Below, in pieces: positions 1 through 13,197 of a stretch of DNA of 64,000 nucleotides; the stretch's first letter is position 1; each line of letters opens with the position of its first letter. A program made the position numbers and the translations under genes. The notes under the pieces were generated by a model, which did not search any database, was not told the DNA's origin, and was given only the letters and a program-made list of their open reading frames with translations. Where the stretch lies: the NCBI GenBank assembly GCA_016647705.1, contig CM028328.1:50391647-50455646 (forward strand), given 5' to 3'. The stretch is from Eucommia ulmoides. Its lineage: Eukaryota > Streptophyta > Magnoliopsida > Garryales > Eucommiaceae.

Positions 1-130
1 GTAGAAAATAACACTTAGAATTCTCAAATTATAGAAACGCATCTATGTGATTACAAAGTATCTCAAGTTTAAAGATCACAAGTAGTATCACAATTTCAAT
101 ATTTCATTTTGACATTAAGAAAAACTATCA
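1..130. other. Left flank of the copia element, no gene
   Basis: AT-rich sequence with no coding signal. Its last five bases (126-130, TATCA) are the left target-site duplication of the copia element that follows; the same five bases recur at 20816-20820. Confidence 0.6.
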
Positions 131-636
131 TGTTGTGACTTAATCCCTATAAATCGAAATCTATAACACCTAAATCAACATGTCAAATCATCAAGAGTTC
201 TAATATACACGTAAATTGCGTACCTGGATTCATTTTGATCAATCAACTATCGATATGAAAATCTGGGACAATTGATCACAAGGACATGGATTGAGCGGGT
301 ACATGATCTTCCTCAACCAAATCTCCTGAGTTCCTCAGTGGGATTATCAATTCTCTTCCAGATAGGGGAGAAGGGAACCGTCAAGTGACTTAGTATCTTG
401 GGGACCATAACCCTAAAAAATTTCTTTATATGTGGTGTAATTAGGGCTCTCATAATCCTCTAATAACCGCAATAGTTTCTGGTATCTACACATTTAACCC
501 ACATTATTTCGAGCAGTTTACAGGCTTATCCAAATTAATTAGATCACTTAATTTTAGCCCATTAATTTAAATAAAAAATATTATTGAGTTAATAATATGT
601 TACCCAAAATAGATTAGGAAATAAAATTTCATAACA
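131..636 (-). repeat. 3' LTR of the copia element
   Basis: It runs TGTTG...AACA and matches 20312-20815 almost base for base apart from scattered substitutions. The adjoining purine-rich tract at 637-650 (read on minus) marks it as the 3' LTR. Confidence 0.9.
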
Positions 637-940
637 ATCTCCCACTTAGGCTACATATTATTCCTGAAACAATTATATCACAAAATTTCTTAGGCGCGCA
701 TTCGTATACTATTTATCCTTAGACTTCTCCTCAACCAATATGGTCCATCTCATATACTAACAATGGAATTATCGTAATTTTTATTACAATACAGTCATGA
801 CTAAAGCACGATGATCACCATATAAATACACTAAATGAAATAGATCAAATGTAGATGAGTAGCATAGAAATTACATGCAATGTGATCTCAGACATGCCTA
901 TTTCCAACTGGTCCAATTTTAGTCTTTAGTGAGGTCAATC
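637..940 (-). mobile_element. 3' untranslated part of the copia element
   Basis: Internal copia sequence between the polypurine tract and the nested insertion; no coding signal. It ends in CAATC (936-940), the left copy of the target duplication of the inserted element. The right copy at 14885-14889 reads TAATC. Confidence 0.7.
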
Positions 941-2613
941 TAATGAGTGATCTATTTACCAACAAATCAAGCACTTTTAAGTTTAAATATTTGTGTGTTT
1001 TCAAGCATTTTTATAAGTTTAAAGTGTTTTTGTTGTGTTTTGTAGGAGTACAAATAAATGGGAGAAAATGTGCAAATTCCGTGCATATGTTGTAACTTCA
1101 AGGTCCATTTTTGCTATGATTCAATCCAATTTTGGAAAAACGGAAAACTTGAAAATTGTATATCTACTTCTTAGCTTTCCATAACTTTTTGAATCACCAT
1201 AATTGAAATTTGGACACGAAAGATACAGCCAAAATACAAAGTGGGTGCAGGCACTGTCCAACACGCGCTGCAGCGCAATTTTACGTGTTGTAGCGTGTAA
1301 TGCTCAGTGTGTTTAGTGATAGCACGCTGCAGCGTGCTTGGTTAGATCTGACACGTTAAATGAGTAATTAGGGCTCATTTTGGAAGAGAGAAAAATGGGG
1401 ACAAAAAGGGAACGAAAAGAGACAATTTTTAGGAGCGATTGGAGACGATTTTGGGCGCGAAAACACCGGGTGATTTTATTTTGATGCGAGATCAAGGAAG
1501 AAAATATCAATGGTGGCATATGGAGTTAAAGATCCAGAGCCCAAACCCACAACAAGTTTTTTTCTACCTTTTTCTTCTCCCTAATTTTTTGTTTTAAATT
1601 CGTATTTGTAATATTGTGTTAAACTACTTATATTTATGAATTTATTGAGAATATTAGCTATGAATTTTTCTATGTTGTGTTCATAATCTAAGTCTAGGAC
1701 TTGACGTAGTCTCGTTTGAACCGTGTTATGAATATTTTGTCAATTCTTAGATTTAATTCCATTTTATACATTTCTTAGGCCTAATGTGTTTGATTTTTGT
1801 GGCCAATGATATCGATAATATTAGGTTGCAAATTTCATACTCATGAGAGGTTGAATTCGTAACTAGAATTGAGTGCACATAACGTAAGTTGTTGTGAGTC
1901 CGGGAGGAAATCAAAACCTAGGTATTCGAGTTGAGAATTTATGATCTCGTGAGACCTGGAGGTAATCGAGTTCTAAATTGATCAATTAGAATCTCCATTC
2001 AATTGTGTTTATCTTTATAATGCTTCCAATGTATACTTTCACATGATATTTTTGTAGAATTGAGAACTTGGGATTTGACACTTGGGAGAAGTAATCCCGG
2101 GTTCAGATTTAGGTTAAACACAATGTAAATTTTAATAGATCGGGAGATATTTAGAGCTTGTGTAATCTATAAGGTCGGGTATAACTAATGTTTTCACCTA
2201 AATATGGGATAGGGATATCGGTATTGAAGTGATTACATATTCTCTCACTTGACGCTTGGGAGAGGAAATGATAAAGCAATAGCACGGGGACCTTGATTAT
2301 TGAATGAACGAAATTAACTAATAATTGCTTTAAGAGGATAACACGGGAATAACAGGATGCAATCAAGCCCCTAGAACATTACTGCATAGAAAATCCATAT
2401 TGTATTTTGTTTTTGTATTTGTTTTGGTTTTGTTTTATTTTTACAAAAACTCAAAATTGGATCGCCTAGATAAATTTAGGTTACAATAATCATGGTACAT
2501 AACGACGATCTCAACCAATCCATGTGAATACAATAACTCTTTCTCATCACTACACTATTAAAACTTGACCCGTACACTTGCGGTATTGTAGCGACAAAAC
2601 AAATTTGTTGTCA
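941..2613 (+). repeat. 5' LTR of the outer non-autonomous element
   Basis: Aligns over its whole length with 13198-14884. It contains two exact dyads, GCGCTGCAGCGC near 1266-1277 and GCACGCTGCAGCGTGC near 1322-1337, and ends immediately before the tRNA-Asp-like primer-binding site. Confidence 0.88.
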
Positions 2614-3334
2614 AGTTTTTGGTGTCATTGCTGGGGATTGGCTTTTTGGATTGTTGTTAATATTGTGAATAAATAATTTGATTTTAATTTAGGCATTTAA
2701 TTTTATTTCTATTTTTTTTTTTTTTTTTTGAGTTTTGTTTCTTTTACGAGGTACTTGAAGATATCTCATCAACAAGAGCTATTGCGATTTAATCAATGCA
2801 ATTACAAGCCGTTTTATTGTGCTTGGGATAGATACAAAGAGTTTCTCGTTTGGTTCCCCAGTCATGGTTTCCCTAATGAGTGTCAACTACTGAACTTCCT
2901 CGACGGGTTATAAGTCGCAACAAGAACGTGGGTGGAAAAAAAAAACGGTACCACCTCATTCTACGACCTACCCGCGAACAAAGCCTATTTGTTGTTGGAA
3001 GACATGGCCGAGTTGGACTATTAGAGTTGGAATTTTTCAACAAATCACCAAAACTTGGGGGATAATTCCAACATTTCGACACCATCGATTAACACCCCGG
3101 ACCAACCTATGGAGTCTTTCCCCACCTTGGAAGAAATGTTCATTGCAATTATAAGGGAAACTCAGGTTTTTTTTTAGGGGAACTCATAACTGTCTCAAGG
3201 AGCATAAGGACCATCTTGACAATATTAAGACGGCCTGCGCTGAAATCGATAGGATTGTAAAGTATCTTGAGATGCAAATCAGTCAACTAGTTAGGTACAT
3301 TGAGACCGAGTCGGGAATGGTAGTACTGAGAGAA

Positions 3335-6300
3335 TGGTAATGCATAAATTACGACGCTACTTTCACCGCAAGTGTATGGATCAGGTTTTAGTAGAGTGAG
3401 AAGAGTAAGGGTTGTCGTATCCACAATAATTGGTATAGCTTATCGTTGAGTACCATAATTTTCATAACGTAACTGTTGGCCCAGTGAGCTACCCAAGAGG
3501 GAGGTAAATTTGGTAGATATAAAAAATTATCAGAGAAAATACTTCAAAAATCCAAATAATTAATTTTAATCATAAATTAATTATTATCTCTATATAGCAG
3601 CAAAAATATATTATTAACTAAGTGCACACCAAACAACCAAAAATAAATAATATAAAGAAAACAACACACCAAAAATTTATCCTGATTCACCAAGCTAATC
3701 TTGGTTAATCTAGTCCTCTGAGCCCTACGTAGATTCGCACCCACTAATCACTAAAATTATTTTAAATAGGTAGGAACCCAACCTTTACACAATTATTCTT
3801 TTCATAGGTTCAGAATTAACATTTACAAATTCCTTTTTCCAAGCTCAAGAATAACCTCTTTTTTTTCCCAAGCTAAAAAATAACCTCTACTTTTACAGGC
3901 TTAAGAATAACCTAATTTTTTTTATACCTTAGGCTAAAGAATCAAAACCTCACAGAAACACTATAACTATCATTTTTCCAAGTAAGAATGGAACCTTTAC
4001 AAAATCATTTACAAATTCAATCAAGGAAGAATTAACATCTCAATCTCTTTATCGGAAGAGATTGAAATCAACTATCATTGATTAGACACTCCCAATAGTA
4101 TCTAATCCAATACTCAATTCACTAATTACAATAAATTAATTAGTTCTTCCCACTCGGAGCTTCTACCACCTCAAATCAATTTAAACTCAATTAATGTCTC
4201 GATATTTACTAGTGATAGAATTAAGTGAGGAAATAAAAAACAAAAACAAAAAAATCTAATTATAAAAATAATGTAAGTAACACAAATTTGAGCACGTAAT
4301 TATATTATCATAAAAATCGTTTTAATTTTTTTTTATACTTTTAAAGTTCAAAAACGATTTCTCAACAATCAATTAACCAAGCAAACAATGATCGCAATAA
4401 ACTCAATTAAGAATATGCTTGGAACACTGTCACCAAGAAAACATAAAAATCTAAGTATTATAAATACAAATAGCACACAAATAAGTATGTAATCAGATTT
4501 TCACCAAAAATCATTTTAAATATTTATTTTGTGATTTAATGTTCACAAACGATTTTATCAAGATCTTATCAACTAAGCAAATATAGAAAAATAAATATGC
4601 AATAAATACTAATAGCTTGGAAAGATCTAACCCGAATAAAAATGACGAATTAAAGATTGAAAACGCTAGACAGCTCAAATCGGTAACGCTTACATAATCA
4701 GCGCTTTAACTCAAGAACTCCTTAGCAATTGATCTCACAATTTGATCTCTGAAAATAATATTAGCATAATAACTCTTATAAAAGCTTATGAACTGAATAG
4801 TTCTTAATATAGTGTCATTATTATATGAAATCTGTAGGTCTATTTAAAGCCACTTGAAACAAGTCCTATAACGGTTAGTTTCCACAAAATATGTCATTTA
4901 AAATCACCTATAGACCCCATATATTGATTCATTTCATTTAAGGTGTATTTTACTTAATTATAGCTTTCAAAATATTCAATATAGTCCCTAAAAAAAAAAA
5001 AATCAAACTCAAATTAATAAGATAGGAAGTATTAAAAGGACCAATTTGAAAAATATTTTAATTCCATGTACCAAATCTATATAGATATTCAAATAAGAGT
5101 ATTTTATCTTAAAGATATTTATTTCCCTAAAATCTCTCAATTAAGTAACCAAACAACGGCTAGTTTTTGAACAAATCCCAAAATTCTACAAAATCTGAAA
5201 TAGACTTATCAGTCGACCGACCAAGACACATCTGTCGACTGCTCGATTCAGGATACTAGCCAAGCCAAAATTCCTTCGCCCATTGGTCGACCGTCTATCC
5301 ATCATCTATCAATCGGACAATTCAGAGAGTTTCTCAAGTCGACTTATCTGTCGACCTAGAGATTCAGAGAGTTCATTCTTTGGCCACAAGTCGACCTACT
5401 TGTCAACCGAACAATTCAGGAACTTTGTCTAATTTTCATAAGTCAATTTATCTATCGATTGGACCATGTAGAGCTCATTTCTTAATTTTATTTTAAATTA
5501 TTTTCTTTGACGTTTTTGCCCCTTTAACTGAGTTCATTTCTCGGTTAGCTCCACTAACTTCTTAAATTCAATTTTAATCAGTTATCTTTATTTCTTTTTC
5601 AATTACACATAGGAGCAAATAATTTCACTAATTAAGATCTTATAAAAAACACACATAATTATAAAATTATTTTTGTATCGTGTATGATCATAATCGGAAT
5701 ACATTAAGAGTAAAAATAAATTAGAGTTGTTTTCACCTAGATTCTTTAGAATCTTCAATCTCTTAGTATCCATCTCTGCATCTTTCACAATTTCTTCATG
5801 ATGTTATCATCTCTATATCTTTTACAATTACTTCATGATATTGTTTGGAACTTTTTAAACTAAAACACTCGATAAAAACATTAGTTCCACCAAAAACATC
5901 AACATTTAATTATTCATCAAAATCTTAGGATCAACACTAACTTTATTTAGGCGATAAAAAAAAGGTTTTTATAATAATTATAAACTAAACAAATTAAACT
6001 AACTATACTAATATACTAGTATGACGTTTATGGGAAAGTATTGCCTAGGGATTACTTCGTTCAATTAAATGTGTTCATTTTAATCTAGTTTACATTAACG
6101 GCATTCCAATCTATTCGAAAATCTAGGTATCGAAAACTCACTTACTACCTCTCCCGAATGTAAAGGGAATGAATATGTGACTTTGCATCAACACCGAAGT
6201 CCCCCTCGAGTGTCTATACAACCCTTGGTCACATGAGTCTCGCCCCAACCTCATGGATTACATATTTTCTAACGCCCTCCCCGGTCCTTAGATCGTCACG

Positions 6301-7165
6301 TTGTGTTTAAACCCTAGTTCGAATCCAGAGTTACCTCTCCTGGGTATCAAATCTCGTATTCTCAATATATCATAACAAGCATATAAACATGGAAGAATGG
6401 TAAACACAATCGAATAGACAAGAACAACCATTAACAAAACATCGATTTTATACAAACAATATTTTTGTGAAGTACATCGCTCCCTAAATAATATATGTTT
6501 AGTTACACATGGTCATAACCCAATATACAACTAGTCAAAACATTCAACCAAACTAAGAATTAAAGAGAGAAACGAGGAGACTAGTCGTTATCAGAAGATC
6601 CAATGCAAAAACCGCTCTGAGAATGCTTCCTCCTCTTGGCCTTGATGATCTTCTCTTGGTTGAATGGTCTTGGAACTCTCAAGACTCTAAAAAACGTTAA
6701 CCTCTTGTGTTTGGGAGAGAAGAGACAATATTTATAGGATCCAAAATATTAACAAAATATCCTAAAATATCTAAACTATCTATCGGATGACCACTATAGC
6801 GGTGGGATCACTACTGCAATAGTGGAGAGGTCAGTAGGCTTCTGGCGGGTGTCCGCTGCAGCAGTGGAAAGTTTAGTAACTCTCTGCATTTTGACCGTTG
6901 CAGAGGTGGAGAATCAGCAACTCTGTATTTTTACCACTGCAGCGGTGGATGCAGGTTCTGAATATTGTCCGTTTTGCTTTTTTTTTCTACCGTTCTTCCA
7001 CCGACTTGTTCGTTTATAGACCGTTTTCATCCCTTTTTGCCCCAAATACCTGGTTTATAACAAAACAAATAAAAACAAATAAAAACATATTAAAACGCTG
7101 TAAAAATACTCAAAAACTACTAAAATCAGTTTGGGAATAAATAAATAAATAAATTACACTTATTA
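3335..7165 (-). repeat. 3' LTR of the inner element, interrupted by a solo LTR
   Basis: 3335-3473 and 5942-7165 together correspond to the uninterrupted copy 9852-11176. The break holds the solo LTR 3474-5936. A dyad array built on CCGCTGCAGCGG-like units lies at 6785-6950. Confidence 0.85.
3474..5936 (+). mobile_element. Solo LTR (family beginning TGTTGGCC)
   Basis: It begins TGTTGGCCCAGTG, ends GGATCAACA, and is flanked by GTAAC (3469-3473) and CTAAC (5937-5941), a 5-bp target duplication with one mismatch; the uninterrupted sibling LTR near 9990 confirms the insertion point. It carries repeated GTCGAC-containing motifs around 5210-5460. The same family occurs at 52272-54366 and 54371-55985. 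No internal domain remains, so it is a solo LTR of ~2.46 kb. The superfamily is not certain from the LTR alone. Confidence 0.82.
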
Positions 7166-9851
7166 AATACCTTCAAACTTAGAATTTTGCTAGTCCTCGA
7201 GCAAAATGCTCACACTAAAATAAAAAACACAACTAAATTAACTAACACAAAAACTAAACACGAATAAAAACACAAACTACCTAAACATAACAATATGCAA
7301 CTTTTGAATTCAACTATCGACCAAAATATTTTTCCCTCAACAACCCCCAATCATATCGAGTTTAGGAGTAAAATGCAATATGTGATGTTCTAGAATTTTG
7401 ACATTCAATAATGGTAAACGTCATTCTAGATCCTTTCAAAGTGTGTAGACGAAACTCAATAATATAGTTATCCAACAACTGGATTGGATTATCCACCAGC
7501 GAAGCTCACGACTTAAACCGTAAAGGATTAGAATATCCATATGCCTAATTGGGTTATACTCTCCACTAATGTAGGCTTGTAATTTCAAAAAGATCAATAG
7601 AACTTGATTAGTTTTGGAATATGGCTAAGGGTATATTGGGAATATAAAACAGGTTAACGTCGCCAACTCAACGACACCCAAGGCACAATGCTTGGCACAA
7701 AATCACTCTCGAACCCCGCATAAATAAATTGGAAACAACCCTGAACAATTATTTAAGAATGTCGTACTTACTTGTCAAAAGAAATGGAAATTAAACTATA
7801 TTTACATATGTTTTTTTTAACGTACCACACCCCCAAACTTATTTGATAATTACAATTTCACGGGTGTGGTTAAAATGAAAGAAAACTGAAAAGTGAGTAC
7901 TTGAATACCAAACCAATCAAAAGTTCGCTCTAAACCCAATCGCTCACTTCAACTAGCATACACGAATGCTAACTTGATTTACTCAAATTGTGCCTTCGGT
8001 TTAGCGATATAGGTTTGGAAAGAATTTAAACGGCCAGGGTATTTGTTATGTGTTCAGAATTGAAACGGCATTATAGGCTTCGACAAGATAACGAGGGATA
8101 AACATATAGCATGGTAAGTTTCAAAGGCTCAAGCAAATAAAATGAATGCCTAAATCATGTCTCCGGAACTACCTCTCCTAGGATTTCATCTCAAGTTTCC
8201 TTCAATCAGGTTCTAGAATCCTTAAATTGTCATGAATTTGGCTATGGATAATCGGCCTCAAATCAAGTTAATAGCTATATATTGAGTCTACGTGCTCGTG
8301 CAAATTAGGATCCACAATAACTTTCATCAAAATGACATACCAAGCACACATAACACACATGAATAAGAATTACCCTTAACCTCAACAAACAACTAGGAGA
8401 TAATATCATCATCGGGTAATGGCCTAGATGAACGCAAAACTCAGCACACAACAAACACATACTACACTAAACAAACATGCAAACAATTTAACTAAAATAA
8501 CACAACTAACAAAAATTAAACATACTAAACATCACCCACAAACTTAAAACGGGCAGTGTCCACAATGACCCAATCATCATTCTCAACAATAGAATTAAAG
8601 CATACCGACAAAGGAGGTTTAGAACATGTATCTGGGAGGTGAGATTGTCTCGCCTCCAAATGAAGTCGGTGGTGATGATCTAATTTATTTTTGGACTTGG
8701 ATTGCCTCCCAAGAAGTGCTTAATGTATAGTCCTCGGTGCCTGACATAGAGAAGTGCTCGTCAAAGAGCGGCTTCCGCCCATATTAAGTGTCGTACAACA
8801 CCGCATACGAGTCTTGGTTCTGAATGCCCTCAAGCTTGGTGAGATTTGGCTCTGATCGGCTCAGGCTTTGAATAAGGCTCTTTACCAGCTCATGTACTTG
8901 GTGGGCATGAAAGAACATTGTAAATGGCAGCGAATGACAAGTAAGCCACATTGGATCCTTGTAGATGTGATCTTCTTGGATTGGTGGTGGCATCACAATG
9001 CAGATCTCCAATGGTAAAGAATCACAATCGTCGATCCATGCTTAGGTTCCCGTCTAATTCGAATAATCATCATTGAACTCACCCAAGCTCCTTCCGATCG
9101 TATTCGGTTCCTCTTGGTGGCTTTCATAAATAAATGTGGCTTGTTCGTTTCTCAGTGCCACCACTTCTGACTCGGCCTCAATAAAGCAGATTAGTTTACC
9201 GATTTGTATCTAAAGAGACGTTACGGTCGCATCGATTTCGGCGCAGACCGTCTGAATATTGTCAAGACGATCCTCGTGCTCATTTAGCCGGTAATTCATT
9301 TCCTTCCAAAACACTTGAGTCTCACATAAATTCAGCGAACATGGTTTCCAATGTGGGGGAAGACTCTACATGTTGGTCTGGGGTGTCAATTCATGGCTCC
9401 GAAATGGTGAAACTATCTCCCAAGCTTTGGTATCTTATTGAATAATTCCAACAGTAAAAATCATACTCCTCCATGTCTTCCAAAATAGGCTTCATCCGCA
9501 GTTAGTTGGTCGAAAGAGATGGTATTGTTTTCTCCTTCAACCTAATTTCTTGTTGCAACTAGTAACCTATCGAAGAAGTTCAGTAGTTGACACTCCCTCA
9601 AACAACGATGATTTAGGAACTGGAATAACAACTCCTTGTATCGATCCCAAGCACAATAAAACAGCTCAGAATCCCCTTGAAAGAAATGCAATAGCGCTTG
9701 TTGATCTAACATCTTTAAGTACCTTGTAAGAAAAACAAAACTACAAAACAAAAATTATAAACACAACAAATACCTAAATTAAAATCAAGTTATTTACTCA
9801 CAATATCAATAAAAATCTAAAAACCAGTCCTTGACAATAGCACCAAAAACT

Positions 9852-11176
9852 TGGTAGTGCGTAAATTACGTCGCTACTTTCACTGCAAGTGTATGGGTCA
9901 AGTTTTAATAGAGTGTGAAGAGTAAGAGTTATCGTATCCACAGGGATTGGTTTATATTATTGTTGAGTACAGTAATTATCATAACCTAACTTTAATTAGG
10001 CAATAAAAAATAGGTTTTTATAATAATTATAAACTAAACTAATTATACTAATATACTAGTATGACGTTTATGGGAAATTATTGCCTAGGGATTAAATTCA
10101 TTTACTTAAATGTGTTCGTTACAATCTAGTTTACATTAACGGCATTCCATTCTTTTCGACAATCTAGGTATCGAAAACTCACTCACTACCTCTCCTGAGT
10201 GTAAAGTGAATGAATATGTGACTTTGCGTTAACGCCGAAGTCTCCCTAGAGTGTCTATACAACACTTGGTCACATGAGTCTCGCCCCAACCTCATGGATT
10301 ACATATTTTCTAACGCTCTCCTGGGTCCTTAGATCGTCACGTTGTGTTTAAACTCTAGTCTGAATCCAGGGTTATCTCTCCCGAGTGTCAAACCCCGTAT
10401 TCTTAATATATCATAACAAGCATATAAATGTGGAAGAACGGTAAACACAATCGAATAGACAAGAATAACCATTAACAAACATTGATTTTATACAAATAAC
10501 ATTTTTGTGAAGTACATTGCTTCCTAGACAATATATGTTTAGTTACACGTGGTCATAACCAAATATATAACTAGTCAAAACATTTAACCAAACTAAGAAT
10601 TAAAGAGAGAAACGAGGAGACTAGCCGTTATTCGAAGATTTGATGCTAAAATCACTCTGAGAATGCTTCCTCATCTTGGCCTTAATGATCTTCTCTTAGT
10701 TGAATGGCCTTAGAGCTCTCAAGACTCCCAAAAACATTAACCTTTTGTGTTTGGGAGAGAAGAGACGATATTTATAGGGTGCAAAATAGCAACAAAATAT
10801 CCTAAAATATCTAAACTATATGCCAGATGACTGCTACAGCAGTGGAGAGGTCGGTAGGCTTTTGACGGGTGTCCGCTACAGCAGTGGAGAGTTCAGCAAC
10901 TCTCTGTATTTTGACCACTACAGCGGTGGAGAATCAACAATTTTTTGTCACTGCAACGATGGATGCAGGTTCTGAATATTGTCTGTTTTGCTCTTTTTCT
11001 CCACCGTTCTTCCACCGACTTGCTCTTTTATAGATCGTTTTCGTCCCTTTTCGCCCCCAAATACCTGGTTTATAACAAAACAAATACAAATAAATTAAAA
11101 CATATTAAAACGATATAAAAATACTTGAAAACTACCAAAACTGGCTTGAGAATAAATAGATAAATTACACCTATCA
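9852..11176 (-). repeat. 5' LTR of the inner non-autonomous element
   Basis: It starts TGATAGGTG on the minus strand at 11176 and ends at 9852 next to the primer-binding site. It carries the same dyad array as the 3' copy, at about 10823-10970. Confidence 0.85.
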
Positions 11177-11760
11177 GAGGCATACACGCCACATTAATCG
11201 AAAGCCACCATGAGGAACCGAATGCAAGTTGGAGGAGCTTGGGTGCATTTAATGATGAAGATTTGAATGAGAAGAAAATCAAAGCGTGGATCAATGATGA
11301 AGAATCATAAGATGACAATTGTGAGTCTTCACCATTTGAGATCCAAATTATGATGCCACCGTCGATCGAAGATGATCACATCTACAAGGATCCGATGTGG
11401 CTCCCTTGTCCTCTACCACCCTTAGAAACGTTCATTCATGCCTACCAAGCACAAATACAGGATCCGAATCACGTTAAGCTCACATGCCGATTATTGCCAT
11501 ATCTCGCCAAGCTTGAGGGCGTTCTGAAAAAAAATAAAAAAAAATTGTTGTATTGTATGACACATACTATGGGTGGAAACCGATCTTTGATAAGCTTTTC
11601 TTTAATGTTAAGCGGAGGACGTTAAACCAAGCACTTCTTGAGAAGTAACCCAAGTTTTCAAATAATGGGGCCTGAGGATACACGCTATGAGAGAAATCCC
11701 CACATTGGTCACCTTGCCTAGAGCATCATCGCAAATCACACTTCAGGGTAAGACACATGT

Positions 11761-11764
<4 letters not shown>

Positions 11765-11799
<35 letters not shown>
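11765..11799. repeat. (GT)n microsatellite
   Basis: About 17 uninterrupted GT units within the outer non-autonomous element. Confidence 0.95.
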
Positions 11800-11800
<1 letters not shown>

Positions 11801-13197
11801 GATTAGGAAATGATTGTGTGTGTGATTTTTGTCCTATATCTTATGTTCTTTTGGCCATGTTTTTAATTTTGTTTTCCTTTTGTTAGTTTGTTTGAATAAA
11901 TTATGAGTTTTGTTGAAATGATATGGCTTGAAATTGATGATGACTTTAAACATTTGATGTTCTCTTAGGTCTTTTGAAATGTATGTCATTGAGATTTCTG
12001 TGTGCTTGACTTGTGTTAATTGAAATTCACTTTTGACTCGTTACACTTGAGTACCATGAATCATGATCACTTGGCCTTTTGGGTACTCGGAGAACATTTA
12101 TGTGCTTTATGTAGGCTTTGACATCTCATGAACACTAGAACCCATTTGAGTGAAACTCGTGGCGAAATACTAGGTTATATGTTTTTGGAGAGATGATTTA
12201 GGCATTCGTTTTGGATTGTTTGGGCCTTTTAAACTAATCCTGAGAAAATTGTTTACCCTTCGTTACCCCCCCGTTGAGCCTCATTTCCTAATTCTTTCAT
12301 TATCCACATATTTGCAACTAACCCACTTCATAGCTTTCCACTTCCTAAACCCATCACTAATTGGCTTGTTTGCATGGATCATTGAGCGTAAGGTCTAGCA
12401 TGGGCGGTGTTTGGAAAGTCGTTGGCGGGTTGGATTGTGTGTTTCATTTTGTATATGAGTTATCTTTAAAAACAAAATTGTTGTAGTATAGTGGTGAGGA
12501 TCATTTGTCCCCTTCATTTTTATTAGGGACAATGTTGAGTTTGAGTTTGGGGGTGTGGTTCTCACCTATAAAAAAAAACAAATTGTTGTTTTAGTGTGTT
12601 TTGTGAATAATACACTATGGGATTGATTGAAAGAAGATATTTGATGAAAGAAGGAGTCGGTGAAATATTTTTTCGGAAATCGTTCAAGATCCATGAGTTG
12701 TGATACATGCCTAGGGTGATTTGAGTCTAAATATGATATTTTCATCTACCTTTTACCTAGGCCATACATTACAACCCACAAAATTCTTTTGATCTTCAAT
12801 GATATATTTACCTATACAATTAAAGGAGAGTGACATAAAAAATGGGCTTATGGTTGTTCTTGCATTATTTATCTAGAGATTGATCAATGTCGCCTTAGCA
12901 CAAAAATATATCCGAGTCTCATTTGGTTAGGTGAGAGTGATTGTGCACGCACGGATACATCTAGAGTCTTAAGTGGATTGAAACTGATATTTAAAGTTGA
13001 AATTCTAGATAATCTCAATGTATACAGTTTATTTGAGCTTGGACCATCTTGTGTTTGCAGAGATTCTTGCACGGTTATTAATTCGATACGAAACTCACAT
13101 TTTTATCATTAACCTTTTTGTTCTTGACTTGTTTTCTTTTATTTTTTATTTTTTATTTTTGCTTGAGAACAAGCAAATGTTTGAGTTTGAGGGCATT

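Larger units (their letters stand above)
3335..11176 (-). mobile_element. Second non-autonomous gypsy-like LTR element, reverse orientation, broken
   Basis: A minus-strand relative of the surrounding element. Its 5' LTR is 9852-11176 and its 3' LTR is 3335-7165 (interrupted by a solo LTR). On the minus strand the primer-binding region just inside 9852 reads TTTGGTGCTATTGTCAAGGA, again a decayed tRNA-Asp type. The polypurine region lies at about 7166-7210. The interior (7166-9851) repeats the two coding traces of the outer element in reverse orientation: the gag-like stretch about 9540-9755 (YCAWDRYKE) and the block about 8785-9010 (DHIYKDPMWL). The bases flanking it (GAGAA on the left, GAGGC on the right) are only a partial target duplication. 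Over ~360 bp the LTRs differ at about 10-11%. It is broken. Confidence 0.82.

Noticed and set aside
2873-3085. Overlapping frames on both strands near the gag trace
   Set aside because: Shadows of one short fossil gag segment of the non-autonomous element; not separate genes.
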